From positions 1 through 39,862 of the forward strand of contig JAHHSN010000011.1 of NCBI GenBank assembly GCA_020025195.1: DNA of 39,862 nucleotides, read 5' to 3'. How positions within the stretch are numbered: position 1 is the stretch's first letter; each line of letters opens with the position of its first letter. Made by a program: the position numbers and the translations under genes. Positions 16,580-23,792 of this stretch are shown here, piece after piece. This stretch comes from Angelakisella sp. (GTDB taxonomy: Bacteria; Bacillota; Clostridia; Oscillospirales; Ruminococcaceae). The notes below the pieces were generated by a model. The model had not been told where the DNA came from, made no database searches, and worked only from the letters and a program-made list of their open reading frames with translations.

Positions 16580-16608
16580 ATTCTAACATAACGTCCGGTG
16601 GGATTCAA
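16580..16608 (-). promoter_or_regulatory. Promoter of the small export-type gene
   Basis: Minus-strand TTGAAT (16608-16603), 17-base spacer, TAGAAT (16585-16580), about 40 bases before the TTG start. Confidence 0.6.
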
Positions 16609-16672
16609 CTGAGGGAATTGGCACTCCGGGCGGCTGACTGCAAAAATATTTGTAAATTGTTTGTGAAGTCCC

Positions 16673-16700
16673 TTGACATCGGGTAAAATAAGAGTACAAT
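16673..16700 (+). promoter_or_regulatory. Promoter of the hrcA operon
   Basis: TTGACA (16673-16678), 16-base spacer, TACAAT (16695-16700), directly before the CIRCE element. Confidence 0.88.
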
Positions 16701-16708
16701 AATAATCG

Positions 16709-16735
16709 TTGGCACTCATATAACAAGAGTGCTAA
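16709..16735 (+). promoter_or_regulatory. CIRCE operator (HrcA binding site)
   Basis: TTGGCACTC-N9-GAGTGCTAA. It matches the CIRCE consensus (TTAGCACTC-N9-GAGTGCTAA) except for one base in the left arm, and sits over the transcription start of hrcA. Confidence 0.97.
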
Positions 16736-16755
16736 ATCCGAAGGGAGGGAACCGA

Positions 16756-17787
16756 ATGGAACTGGATCAGCGAAAGGCGAGGATTCTCGCGCTCATCGTG
16801 GAGAGCTATATCGAAACGGGTGAGCCGGTCGGGTCCAAGGCGATTGCCGCCAAGCTGGGCGGTACCGTTTCCTCCGCCACGGTGCGAAATGATATGGCGG
16901 CGCTTTCGGAGCTCCAGCTTCTGGAACAGCCGCACACCTCCGCCGGACGCATCCCCTCCTATCTTGGCATCCGATATTATATCGACCGTCTGATGCCGAG
17001 GAGAGCGCTGGACAGCGAGGAGCAGAGTGAGATCGACGCACTCTTTAATTACTGCGACCCAGACCCTGACCGGGTGCTGGAGGGCGCCGCGGAGCTGCTG
17101 GCCCGGACCACCGACTGCTTTGTGGTTTCCACCACCCTTTCCCGCCAGAGCCTCTATGTCCGGAAAATCGAGATCATCCCCGCCACGGCGCACACCGTCG
17201 TCATTCTTCTTCTGGCCTCCAACGGCATGGTGAAGAACAAGGTCTGCCGGGTGAATTTTGACCTCACCCCCAACGTGGTGGAATTCTTTCAGAACTTCGC
17301 GAACGGAAGCCTTGCCGGACGGAGCCTCAACGAGATCACCCGCCGGTATATCAATTCCATGGCGTTCAGTCTGGGAGAGCACACGGACATCTTTGCACCG
17401 CTTCTCGCCGCTATCTATGAGCTTTGCCGGGAGGCAAACGACGGACAGATCTATCACAGCGGCACCAGCAATCTTTTAGCGCATGACGAGATGCTCGCCA
17501 CAGCCAATCAGCTGTTCCGGCTTCTCGGCTCCCGCGAGGAGATGAACCGGATGCTGGGGGAGAGCACGCAGGGGCTTTTCGTCAGCGTCGGCCGGGAAAA
17601 CAGCCTGATCGAGATGGAAAACTCCTCTCTCATTGTTGCCAAATACCGCATCGGGGAGGACTCCATCGGCGCCTTGGGACTCTTTGGGCCCCTTCGCATG
17701 GATTACGCGCGGCTCATCCCGCATCTGGAATATTTCTCCGGGATGCTCAGCAAGATGCTGAGTGAAACCCTGGACCACGGACTATAA
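16756..17787 (+). CDS. hrcA: Heat-inducible transcription repressor HrcA
   Basis: 343-residue repressor that binds the CIRCE element 20 bases upstream and shuts off the chaperone operon until unfolded protein competes for GroEL. The N-terminal winged helix (residues about 1-75) contains the family blocks KARILALIVESYIETGEPVGSK (quoted in part: YIETGEPVGSK), SSATVRNDMA and HTSAGRIPS. A GAF-like and dimerisation region follows. The ATG at 16756 follows AGGGAGG; an earlier in-frame codon at 16729 lies inside CIRCE. First gene of hrcA-grpE-dnaK-dnaJ. Confidence 0.96.
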   Translation: MELDQRKARILALIVESYIETGEPVGSKAIAAKLGGTVSSATVRNDMAALSELQLLEQPHTSAGRIPSYLGIRYYIDRLMPRRALDSEEQSEIDALFNYCDPDPDRVLEGAAELLARTTDCFVVSTTLSRQSLYVRKIEIIPATAHTVVILLLASNGMVKNKVCRVNFDLTPNVVEFFQNFANGSLAGRSLNEITRRYINSMAFSLGEHTDIFAPLLAAIYELCREANDGQIYHSGTSNLLAHDEMLATANQLFRLLGSREEMNRMLGESTQGLFVSVGRENSLIEMENSSLIVAKYRIGEDSIGALGLFGPLRMDYARLIPHLEYFSGMLSKMLSETLDHGL

Positions 17788-17808
17788 GCCAAAAAGGAGG
17801 AACCCCCG

Positions 17809-18378
17809 TTGGACGAAAATAAAGTAAACGCCCCCGAGGAGGAGGTCAAGGAGGACACGGTGGCTGAAGCGGAGCCTCAGCCCGAAACCGAAGCCCCGGC
17901 CTCCGAAAAAAAGCAGAAAAAGAAAAAATCCCGCGAGGCCGAGGAGCTGGAAAAGCTCCGGCAGGAGGCGGGCGAACAGCAGGAACGGTATCTTCGCCTG
18001 ATGGCGGAATACGACAACTACCGCAAGCGCACCCAGAAGGAGCGGGAAAGCATCTATCCTGATGCGGTGGCCAACACCCTTAAAGAACTGCTTCCGCTCT
18101 TTGATAACTTTCAGCGGGCTATGGAAACTCCCTGCGCCGATGAAAACTACGCCAAGGGCATCGAGATGATCGAAAAGAGCCTGGAGGACTTCCTCAGCAA
18201 GATGGGAGTCGAAGCCTTCGGCAAGGCGGGAGAGCCCTTTGACCCCAATCTTCACAACGCGGTCATGCATCTGGAGGACGAAACCCTCGGAAAGAACGTG
18301 ATCGCCGCGGTATTCCAGAGCGGCTACCGCATGGGCGACCGCATCCTGCGGCACGCCATGGTTCAGCAGGCAAACTGA
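17809..18378 (+). CDS. grpE: Nucleotide exchange factor GrpE
   Basis: 189-residue co-chaperone that releases ADP from DnaK. An acidic, low-complexity N-terminal tail (about residues 1-45, rich in Glu, Ala and Lys) leads into a long coiled coil and the conserved AEYDNYRKRTQKE at about residues 65-77; the C-terminal beta domain carries DPNLHNAVMHLED (about 145-157) and ends GYRMGDRILRHAMV. Translation starts at TTG 17809, 8 bases after AAGGAGG; no ATG is available near it. It follows hrcA by 21 bases. Confidence 0.95.
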   Translation: MDENKVNAPEEEVKEDTVAEAEPQPETEAPASEKKQKKKKSREAEELEKLRQEAGEQQERYLRLMAEYDNYRKRTQKERESIYPDAVANTLKELLPLFDNFQRAMETPCADENYAKGIEMIEKSLEDFLSKMGVEAFGKAGEPFDPNLHNAVMHLEDETLGKNVIAAVFQSGYRMGDRILRHAMVQQAN

Positions 18379-18452
18379 GCGGCCCTGCCTCTCAGATTCC
18401 CATAAATGCACACCAAAACATCCATATGAAATATATTAGGAGGAAATAGATC

Positions 18453-20294
18453 ATGAGTAAGATTATCGGTATCGACCTCGGCACCACCAATTCCTGCGTC
18501 GCTGTTATGGAAGGCGGCGAGGCTGTTGTCATCCCCAATCCGGAAGGTGCGCGTACCACCCCTTCCGTTGTTGCATTCAAGGATAACGAGCGTCTGGTCG
18601 GTCAGGTCGCCAAGCGTCAGGCCATCACCAACCCGGATAAGACCATCGCTTCCATCAAGCGTCACATGGGCTCCGACTATAAGGTAGCCATCGACGGCAA
18701 GAACTATACCCCTCAGGAGATCTCTGCTATGGTTCTGCAGAAGCTCAAGAGCGATGCGGAAGCCTATCTCGGCGAGACCGTCACTGAGGCGGTCATCACC
18801 GTACCCGCCTACTTTACCGACGCCCAGCGTCAGGCCACCAAGGATGCCGGCCGCATCGCGGGCCTTGACGTAAAGCGTATCATCAATGAGCCGACTGCCG
18901 CGGCGCTTGCCTACGGCATTGATAAAGAGAACGAGCAGAAGATCATGGTCTATGACCTCGGCGGCGGCACCTTCGATGTCTCTGTCATCGAAATGGGCGA
19001 CGGCGTGCAGGAGGTTCTCGCAACCGCCGGCAACAACCACCTCGGCGGCGATGACTTCGATGAGCGGCTCCTCAACTATATGGCGGATGACTTCCAGAAG
19101 CAGAACCAGATCGACCTGCGGAAGGATAAGATGGCACTGCAGCGTCTCCGTGAGGCGGCCGAGAAGGCGAAATGCGACCTTTCCGGCATGACCACCACCA
19201 ACGTGAACCTGCCCTTCATCACCGCGGATTCCAGCGGCCCCAAGCACTTTGACATGACCATCACCCGCGCCAAGTTCAATGAGCTGACCGCGGATCTGGT
19301 GGAGAAGACCATGATCCCCGTGAAGAACGCCCTCTCCGACGCGGGTCTCAAGCCCTCCGACATCGGCAAGGTGCTCCTCGTCGGCGGCTCCACCCGTATC
19401 CCCGCCGTTCAGGAAGCGGTCAAGAACTTCATGGGCAAGGATCCCTTCAAGGGCATCAACCCCGATGAGTGCGTGGCGCTTGGCGCGGCACTGCAGGGCG
19501 GTGTCCTCACCGGCGACGTCAAGGGCCTCCTGCTCCTGGATGTAACCCCCCTCTCCCTCGGTGTGGAAACGCTGGGCGGCGTCATGACCAAGGTCATTGA
19601 GCGCAACACCACCATCCCCACCAAGAAGCAGCAGATCTTCACCACTCCCGCAGACGGCCAGACCACTGTTGAGGTCCATGTCCTGCAGGGTGAGCGTGAG
19701 ATGGCTGCCGACAATAAGACCCTCGGCAACTTCCAGCTGACCGGTATCCCCGCGGCTCCCCGCGGCGTTCCTCAGATCGAGGTCACCTTCGACATCGACG
19801 CGAACGGCATCGTTCATGTTTCCGCGAAGGATCTCGCTTCCGGCAAGGAGACCGGTATCACCATCACTTCTTCCACCAACATGAGCAAGGACGACGTGGA
19901 GCGCGCCGTCAAGGAGGCGGAGCAGTTCGCGGAGGAGGATAAGAAGCGCCGTGACGGCATCGACGCCAGAAACAACGCCGACCAGATGGTCTATCAGACC
20001 GAAAAGACCGTAACCGATCTCGGCGACAAGATCTCTGCCGAGGACAAAGCGACCATCGAGCAGAAGACCGCGGCGGTCAAGGAAGCCCTCAAGGGGGATG
20101 ACAACGACATGATCAAGGCGGCTTGTGACGATCTCGCCAAGGTCTCTATGGAGATCTTCGGCAAGGCGTACCAGGCGGCCGGCGGCCCCGACATGGGCGG
20201 CGCGGCCGGCGGCCCCGATATGGGCGGCGTAAACCCCGGCGCGGGTCCCGATGACGCGGTGGACGCCGACTATCGCGAGGTTGATGATAACTGA
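18453..20294 (+). CDS. dnaK: Molecular chaperone DnaK (Hsp70)
   Basis: 613-residue Hsp70. The N-terminal ATPase domain begins with IIGIDLGTTNSCVAV; the second phosphate motif is VYDLGGGTFDVSV near residue 165, and LVGGSTRIPAVQ near residue 310. The linker GLLLLDVTPLSLG (about 355) leads into the substrate-binding domain, and the C-terminus is a Gly/Ala-rich tail with tandem GGPDMGG repeats. TAGGAGG lies in front of the ATG. It refolds and guards proteins with DnaJ and GrpE encoded on either side. The 136-base gap to dnaJ contains a stem-loop. Confidence 0.98.
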   Translation: MSKIIGIDLGTTNSCVAVMEGGEAVVIPNPEGARTTPSVVAFKDNERLVGQVAKRQAITNPDKTIASIKRHMGSDYKVAIDGKNYTPQEISAMVLQKLKSDAEAYLGETVTEAVITVPAYFTDAQRQATKDAGRIAGLDVKRIINEPTAAALAYGIDKENEQKIMVYDLGGGTFDVSVIEMGDGVQEVLATAGNNHLGGDDFDERLLNYMADDFQKQNQIDLRKDKMALQRLREAAEKAKCDLSGMTTTNVNLPFITADSSGPKHFDMTITRAKFNELTADLVEKTMIPVKNALSDAGLKPSDIGKVLLVGGSTRIPAVQEAVKNFMGKDPFKGINPDECVALGAALQGGVLTGDVKGLLLLDVTPLSLGVETLGGVMTKVIERNTTIPTKKQQIFTTPADGQTTVEVHVLQGEREMAADNKTLGNFQLTGIPAAPRGVPQIEVTFDIDANGIVHVSAKDLASGKETGITITSSTNMSKDDVERAVKEAEQFAEEDKKRRDGIDARNNADQMVYQTEKTVTDLGDKISAEDKATIEQKTAAVKEALKGDDNDMIKAACDDLAKVSMEIFGKAYQAAGGPDMGGAAGGPDMGGVNPGAGPDDAVDADYREVDDN

Positions 20295-20310
20295 TCGTTT
20301 TAAGAAAAAT

Positions 20311-20352
20311 GAGAGAGGCGCAGCAGGGCTTTGGCCCCCCTGCGCTGTCTCT
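20311..20352 (+). other. Stem-loop between dnaK and dnaJ
   Basis: GAGAGGCGCAGCAGGGC pairs imperfectly with GCCCCCCTGCGCTGTCTC. No T run follows, so it is more likely an mRNA 3'-end stabiliser or partial attenuator than a full terminator. Confidence 0.5.
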
Positions 20353-20430
20353 ATGCAGCGGAGAAACGGCATTTCTCTGCAAAGAACCGAAACGGCGGGC
20401 AGAGTCCCGCCGGGAAAAGGGTGAGAGATT

Positions 20431-21597
20431 TTGGCAGAGAAAAGAGATTATTATGAAGTGCTGGGCGTGCAGAAGGGCGTGAGCGACGATGAGCTCAAGC
20501 GTGCCTACCGCCGCCTTGCAAAAAAATACCACCCCGACCTAAACCCCGGTGACAAGGAGGCGGAAGCCCGCTTCAAGGAGGTGGGCGAGGCCTACGAGGT
20601 GCTTTCCGATAAGGAGAAGCGCCAGCGCTATGACCAGTTCGGCTTCGCGGGCGTCGATCCCAACTTCGGCGCGCAGGGCGGCGGTTTCGGCGGCGGCTTT
20701 GGCGGCTTCGGGGACATCGGCGACCTCTTTGGGGATATTTTCGGCGGCGGCTTCGGCGGCTTTGGCGGGTCCTCCCGCGTCCGTGACCCCAACGGTCCGG
20801 TACGAGGGGAGAATATCGGCGTGAACATTACCATCTCCTTTATGGAGGCGGTGAAGGGCGTCACCCGGGATATTTCCCTCCAGCGGCTGGAGGCGTGCAG
20901 TGAGTGCGGCGGTACGGGCGCCAAGAAGGGCACCCATGCCGAGACCTGTCCCGACTGCCACGGCGCCGGTCATGTGACGGTGCGCCGTCAGACCGCCATC
21001 GGCGTGATGCAGATGCAGCAGCCCTGCCCCAAGTGCGGCGGTAAGGGAAAGATCATCAAAGAACCCTGCCAGAAGTGCGGCGGCAAGGGAAGGGTCCGGG
21101 TCAAAAAGACCGTTTTGGTGAACGTTCCCGCCGGCATTGACGACGGCCAGACCTTTGCGGTGCGCGGGCAGGGAGACGGCGGCAGAAACGGCGGCCCAGC
21201 GGGCGACCTTCATGTGACAGTATCGGTGCGCCCCGACCCCATCTTTGAGCGGGAGGGCTACGATATCTGGTGCGAGATCCCCATTACCTACGCGCAGGCG
21301 GCGCTCGGCGACGATATCGTCGTGCCCACCGTGGATGGCAAGGTGAGCTATCATGTGCCGGAAGGCACCCAGTCCGGGACGGTGTTCCGCCTCCGGGAGA
21401 AGGGCGTCGGCTCCCTCAACGGGCGCGGTCGCGGCGACCAGTATGTGCGGGTCATTGTGGAGATCCCCAAGAGCCTTACAAAAAACCAGAAGGAAAAGCT
21501 CCGGGACTTCGAGGAATCCCTCGCGGACAAAAACTACGCCAAGAAAAAGTCCTTTGCGGAACGCCTGAAAGAGCGCTTCAGCGAGAAAGATAAATAA
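20431..21597 (+). CDS. dnaJ: Chaperone protein DnaJ (Hsp40)
   Basis: 388-residue type I Hsp40 that delivers substrates to DnaK and stimulates its ATPase. The J domain (residues about 5-70) has the HPD motif in KYHPDLNPGD. A Gly/Phe-rich stretch at about 75-115 follows, then four zinc-binding CxxCxGxG repeats (CSECGGTG, CPDCHGAG, CPKCGGKG, CQKCGGKG) at about 150-225, and the C-terminal substrate domains. The start is TTG at 20431 with a GGGTGAG ribosome binding site. Last gene of the CIRCE-controlled operon, followed by a terminator. Confidence 0.97.
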   Translation: MAEKRDYYEVLGVQKGVSDDELKRAYRRLAKKYHPDLNPGDKEAEARFKEVGEAYEVLSDKEKRQRYDQFGFAGVDPNFGAQGGGFGGGFGGFGDIGDLFGDIFGGGFGGFGGSSRVRDPNGPVRGENIGVNITISFMEAVKGVTRDISLQRLEACSECGGTGAKKGTHAETCPDCHGAGHVTVRRQTAIGVMQMQQPCPKCGGKGKIIKEPCQKCGGKGRVRVKKTVLVNVPAGIDDGQTFAVRGQGDGGRNGGPAGDLHVTVSVRPDPIFEREGYDIWCEIPITYAQAALGDDIVVPTVDGKVSYHVPEGTQSGTVFRLREKGVGSLNGRGRGDQYVRVIVEIPKSLTKNQKEKLRDFEESLADKNYAKKKSFAERLKERFSEKDK

Positions 21598-21602
21598 AGA
21601 AG

Positions 21603-21640
21603 AAAGCCCCTGCCGGGAAGGCGGGGTTTTTCTTTTATTA
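21603..21640 (+). terminator. Intrinsic terminator of the hrcA-grpE-dnaK-dnaJ operon
   Basis: AAGCCCCTGCC with GGCGGGGTTT (one bulged base), followed by TTCTTTTATT. Confidence 0.8.
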
Positions 21641-21683
21641 TAAGCGGTATGGGAAAAATGCGGCAGGGGAGTGGCTTCCCCGG

Positions 21684-21711
21684 CAAAAGAAAAAGCCCCG
21701 TCCCGCGGGGC
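21684..21711 (-). terminator. Intrinsic terminator of the YfbR-like gene
   Basis: Minus strand GCCCCG-CGGGA-CGGGGC followed by TTTTTCTTTT, 40 bases past the stop codon. Confidence 0.8.
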
Positions 21712-21750
21712 AGAGCTGTTTTCTTATAGACAGGCTTGGGAAGCAACCCC

Positions 21751-22317
21751 TCATAGGTCGTCCAGAGTGAGCCGATAGGCAGGCAGAAACTCCCGCAGGA
21801 AGGTTTCCGCCTCCGGGAGCTTGAGGTCATGGACCGCCTGCAGAAGGGTTTCATAGGCACGGTCAAATTCATGGTTGCCGGCCTTCTGCTCCTCAATACA
21901 TTTAATGAGAGCGGAAAGCTTGTCCGCCGCCTTAAGAAAGGGCTTATATTCTTTGGGCGGGTCAAAGCAGGGGGCGATTTTTGCCGCCATCCCCTTGGGA
22001 AGCCGCTTGAGGAGCGCCCGCTCCGCCTCCGACTCCACCGCCTTATAAGCGGCGCGGATGCTTTCGTTCTTATATTTTACGGGGGTCGGCATATCCCCGG
22101 TGAGGATTTCGCTGCAGTCGTGGTAGAGGGCATAGAGCACCCCCTGCTCAGGGATAAGCATTCCGCCCGCCTCCCGGTGGAGCAGCAGCAGCGCATGGGT
22201 GAGGTAAGCAGTCTCCAGGGTATGCTCCGAGAGCGTCTCGTTCCGGGTGTTCCTCATGAGGCACCAGCGGTCAATGTATTTCATGCGGCCTAAAAGGGCA
22301 AAAAAGCTGTTTTCCAT
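21751..22317 (-). CDS. HD-domain 5'-nucleotidase, YfbR-like
   Basis: 188-residue metal-dependent phosphohydrolase resembling E. coli YfbR, which dephosphorylates deoxyribonucleoside 5'-monophosphates. The N-terminal block RMKYIDRWCLMRNTRNETLSEH (quoted in part: RWCLMRNTRNETLSEH) gives the first metal histidine, and the HD pair is in LYHDCSEILTGDMPTPVKY (quoted as YHDCSEILTGDMPTP) near residues 68-85. Length is near that of YfbR (199). I place the start at ATG 22317 with GGAGG 11 bases upstream, a little far; the frame beyond has no ribosome binding site. It has its own promoter and terminator. Substrate range is inferred from similarity. Confidence 0.88.
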   Translation of the reverse strand: MENSFFALLGRMKYIDRWCLMRNTRNETLSEHTLETAYLTHALLLLHREAGGMLIPEQGVLYALYHDCSEILTGDMPTPVKYKNESIRAAYKAVESEAERALLKRLPKGMAAKIAPCFDPPKEYKPFLKAADKLSALIKCIEEQKAGNHEFDRAYETLLQAVHDLKLPEAETFLREFLPAYRLTLDDL

Positions 22318-22345
22318 ATGGGCAAGCCCCTCCTTTTCTGGTTTT

Positions 22346-22374
22346 ATGATAGCAGAGCCGGCACCATTTAGCAA
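22346..22374 (-). promoter_or_regulatory. Promoter of the YfbR-like gene
   Basis: Minus-strand TTGCTA (22374-22369), 17-base spacer, TATCAT (22351-22346). Confidence 0.6.
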
Positions 22375-22571
22375 GGCGTCAGAGACCGGACAATGGGACA
22401 GGCTCCCGGCCCTTGCGGGGAGGCGGGGAGAGGACGGGGAAAAAGATGGCAGGAACCACTCGAAATGCAGGATTAGATAAAAAAAGTTCATATATTGACG
22501 AAAATAAGTACAAAATCAGCGCAAAATAGCGGCAATATGAATTAAATTATAAGAATCCTGCAATTTTATCA
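22375..22571. other. Intergenic stretch between the divergent YfbR-like and TAXI genes
   Basis: Non-coding. The left half is GC-rich and the right half turns strongly AT-rich ahead of the transporter promoter. No RNA gene is recognised. Confidence 0.5.
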
Positions 22572-22608
22572 AGAAAACGCTTGCAATTCCATCACGGAAT
22601 GCTATAAT
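22572..22608 (+). promoter_or_regulatory. Promoter of the TAXI transporter with candidate cre site and inverted repeat
   Basis: TTGCAA (22581-22586), 16-base spacer, TATAAT (22603-22608). AGAAAACGCTTGCA (22572-22585) matches the CcpA cre consensus at 12 of 14 positions and overlaps the -35 box. ATTCC-ATCAC-GGAAT (22586-22600) lies inside the spacer as a second possible operator. Confidence 0.6.
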
Positions 22609-22670
22609 ACGAGTATAGCTTCTCACAGGCACTTGTGGGAGAGATAAAACATGAAAAAGGAGAAAAGATT

Positions 22671-23684
22671 ATGAAAAAGTTTTTAGCCATTCTTATGGCA
22701 GTCATGATGGTTCTGCTCGCGGTCGGCTGCGGCGGCGACAAGGACCCCGCTGATCCCGCGGCGCCTAATACCGACCTCAAGCTGAACGTCGGCACCGGCG
22801 GTTCCACCGGCACCTATTATGCCTACACCAACGTGGTCGGCACCACCCTCAACGCCGCTACCGGTTATTCCTTTAATGTTCTTTCCACCGGCGGCTCCGT
22901 TGCCAATATCAACGGCATCGAAGACGGTGACTACAACATGGCCATCGTTCAGAACGATACCATGATCAAGGCTTATAACAACCTTGACCCCAAGAACTTC
23001 CCCACCCCCATCACCTCCTTCTCCGTTATGGGCGAGGTGTACTCCGAGGTCGTTCAGATCGTTGTAGCCGGTTCCCTCAAGGATACCGTTAAGACCATTG
23101 CGGACCTTAAGGGTCTCCGCGTTTCCGTCGGTGATGCCGGTTCCGGCACCGAGGCAAACTCCATCGCTATTCTGGAGGCCTACGGCATCGACACCACCAA
23201 GGACATCACCATGCAGAACCTTTCCGTCGGCAACTCCGCTGACGCGATGAAGGACGGCAAGCTGGACGCCTTCTTCTTCACCTCCGGCGCTCCCACCACC
23301 GCGATCACCGAGCTTGCGACCGCGATGGACGTCTATCTGCTCAGCATCAGCGACGATGTTTCCTCCGCCTTCATCGAGGCCAACAAGATCGGCGGCTATG
23401 AAGTGTTCTCCAAGATGAACATCACCCACGATCAGTATGCCTTTATCCCGGAGGATGCTCCTGTTACCACCATCGGTGTTACCGCGACCTTCATCGTATC
23501 CAACGACCTTTCCGAGGAGTCTGTTTACAACATGACCAAGGCTCTTTGGGAGGGCAAGGATGAAATCGCTCTGGGCCATGCCGTCGGCACCAGCATGGAC
23601 GTCAAGAACGCCGTCATCACCATCGGCAATATTCCGGTTCATCCCGGCGCCGCCAAGTACTACACCGAGGTCGGTGTGATGTAA
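22671..23684 (+). CDS. TAXI-family TRAP transporter substrate-binding lipoprotein
   Basis: 337-residue extracytoplasmic binding protein of the TAXI type, which captures small carboxylate-like solutes for a TRAP permease driven by an ion gradient. A lipoprotein signal (about residues 1-20, lipobox LLAVGC) anchors it to the outside of the membrane. The mature part begins with LNVGTGGSTGTYY, typical of the family, followed by NVLSTGGSVANING and VSVGDAGSGTEAN. ATG 22671 follows AAAGGAG. Its T-ending codon preference suggests high expression. The fused permease gene follows after 108 bases containing a stem-loop. Substrate unknown; glutamate has been proposed for some relatives. Confidence 0.93.
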   Translation: MKKFLAILMAVMMVLLAVGCGGDKDPADPAAPNTDLKLNVGTGGSTGTYYAYTNVVGTTLNAATGYSFNVLSTGGSVANINGIEDGDYNMAIVQNDTMIKAYNNLDPKNFPTPITSFSVMGEVYSEVVQIVVAGSLKDTVKTIADLKGLRVSVGDAGSGTEANSIAILEAYGIDTTKDITMQNLSVGNSADAMKDGKLDAFFFTSGAPTTAITELATAMDVYLLSISDDVSSAFIEANKIGGYEVFSKMNITHDQYAFIPEDAPVTTIGVTATFIVSNDLSEESVYNMTKALWEGKDEIALGHAVGTSMDVKNAVITIGNIPVHPGAAKYYTEVGVM

Positions 23685-23730
23685 GAATAGCCTTGGACTG
23701 CTGTTCTTCAAGAGAAACAAGGAACTTCCG

Positions 23731-23764
23731 ATTCGCGGCGGGGCTTTCCCCGCTGCGAATTTTG
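23731..23764 (+). other. Strong stem-loop between binding protein and permease genes
   Basis: ATTCGCGGCGGGG (23731-23743) pairs with CCCCGCTGCGAAT (23748-23760) with one mismatch, followed by TTTT. A partial terminator or RNase barrier here would give more binding protein than permease. Confidence 0.7.
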
Positions 23765-23792
23765 CCTTGCATTTGAGAATTGAGGAGATACT

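Noticed and set aside
18363..20372. Long open frame on the minus strand opposite dnaK
   Set aside because: Antisense shadow of dnaK caused by GC-ending codons; no start signal and no recognisable protein.
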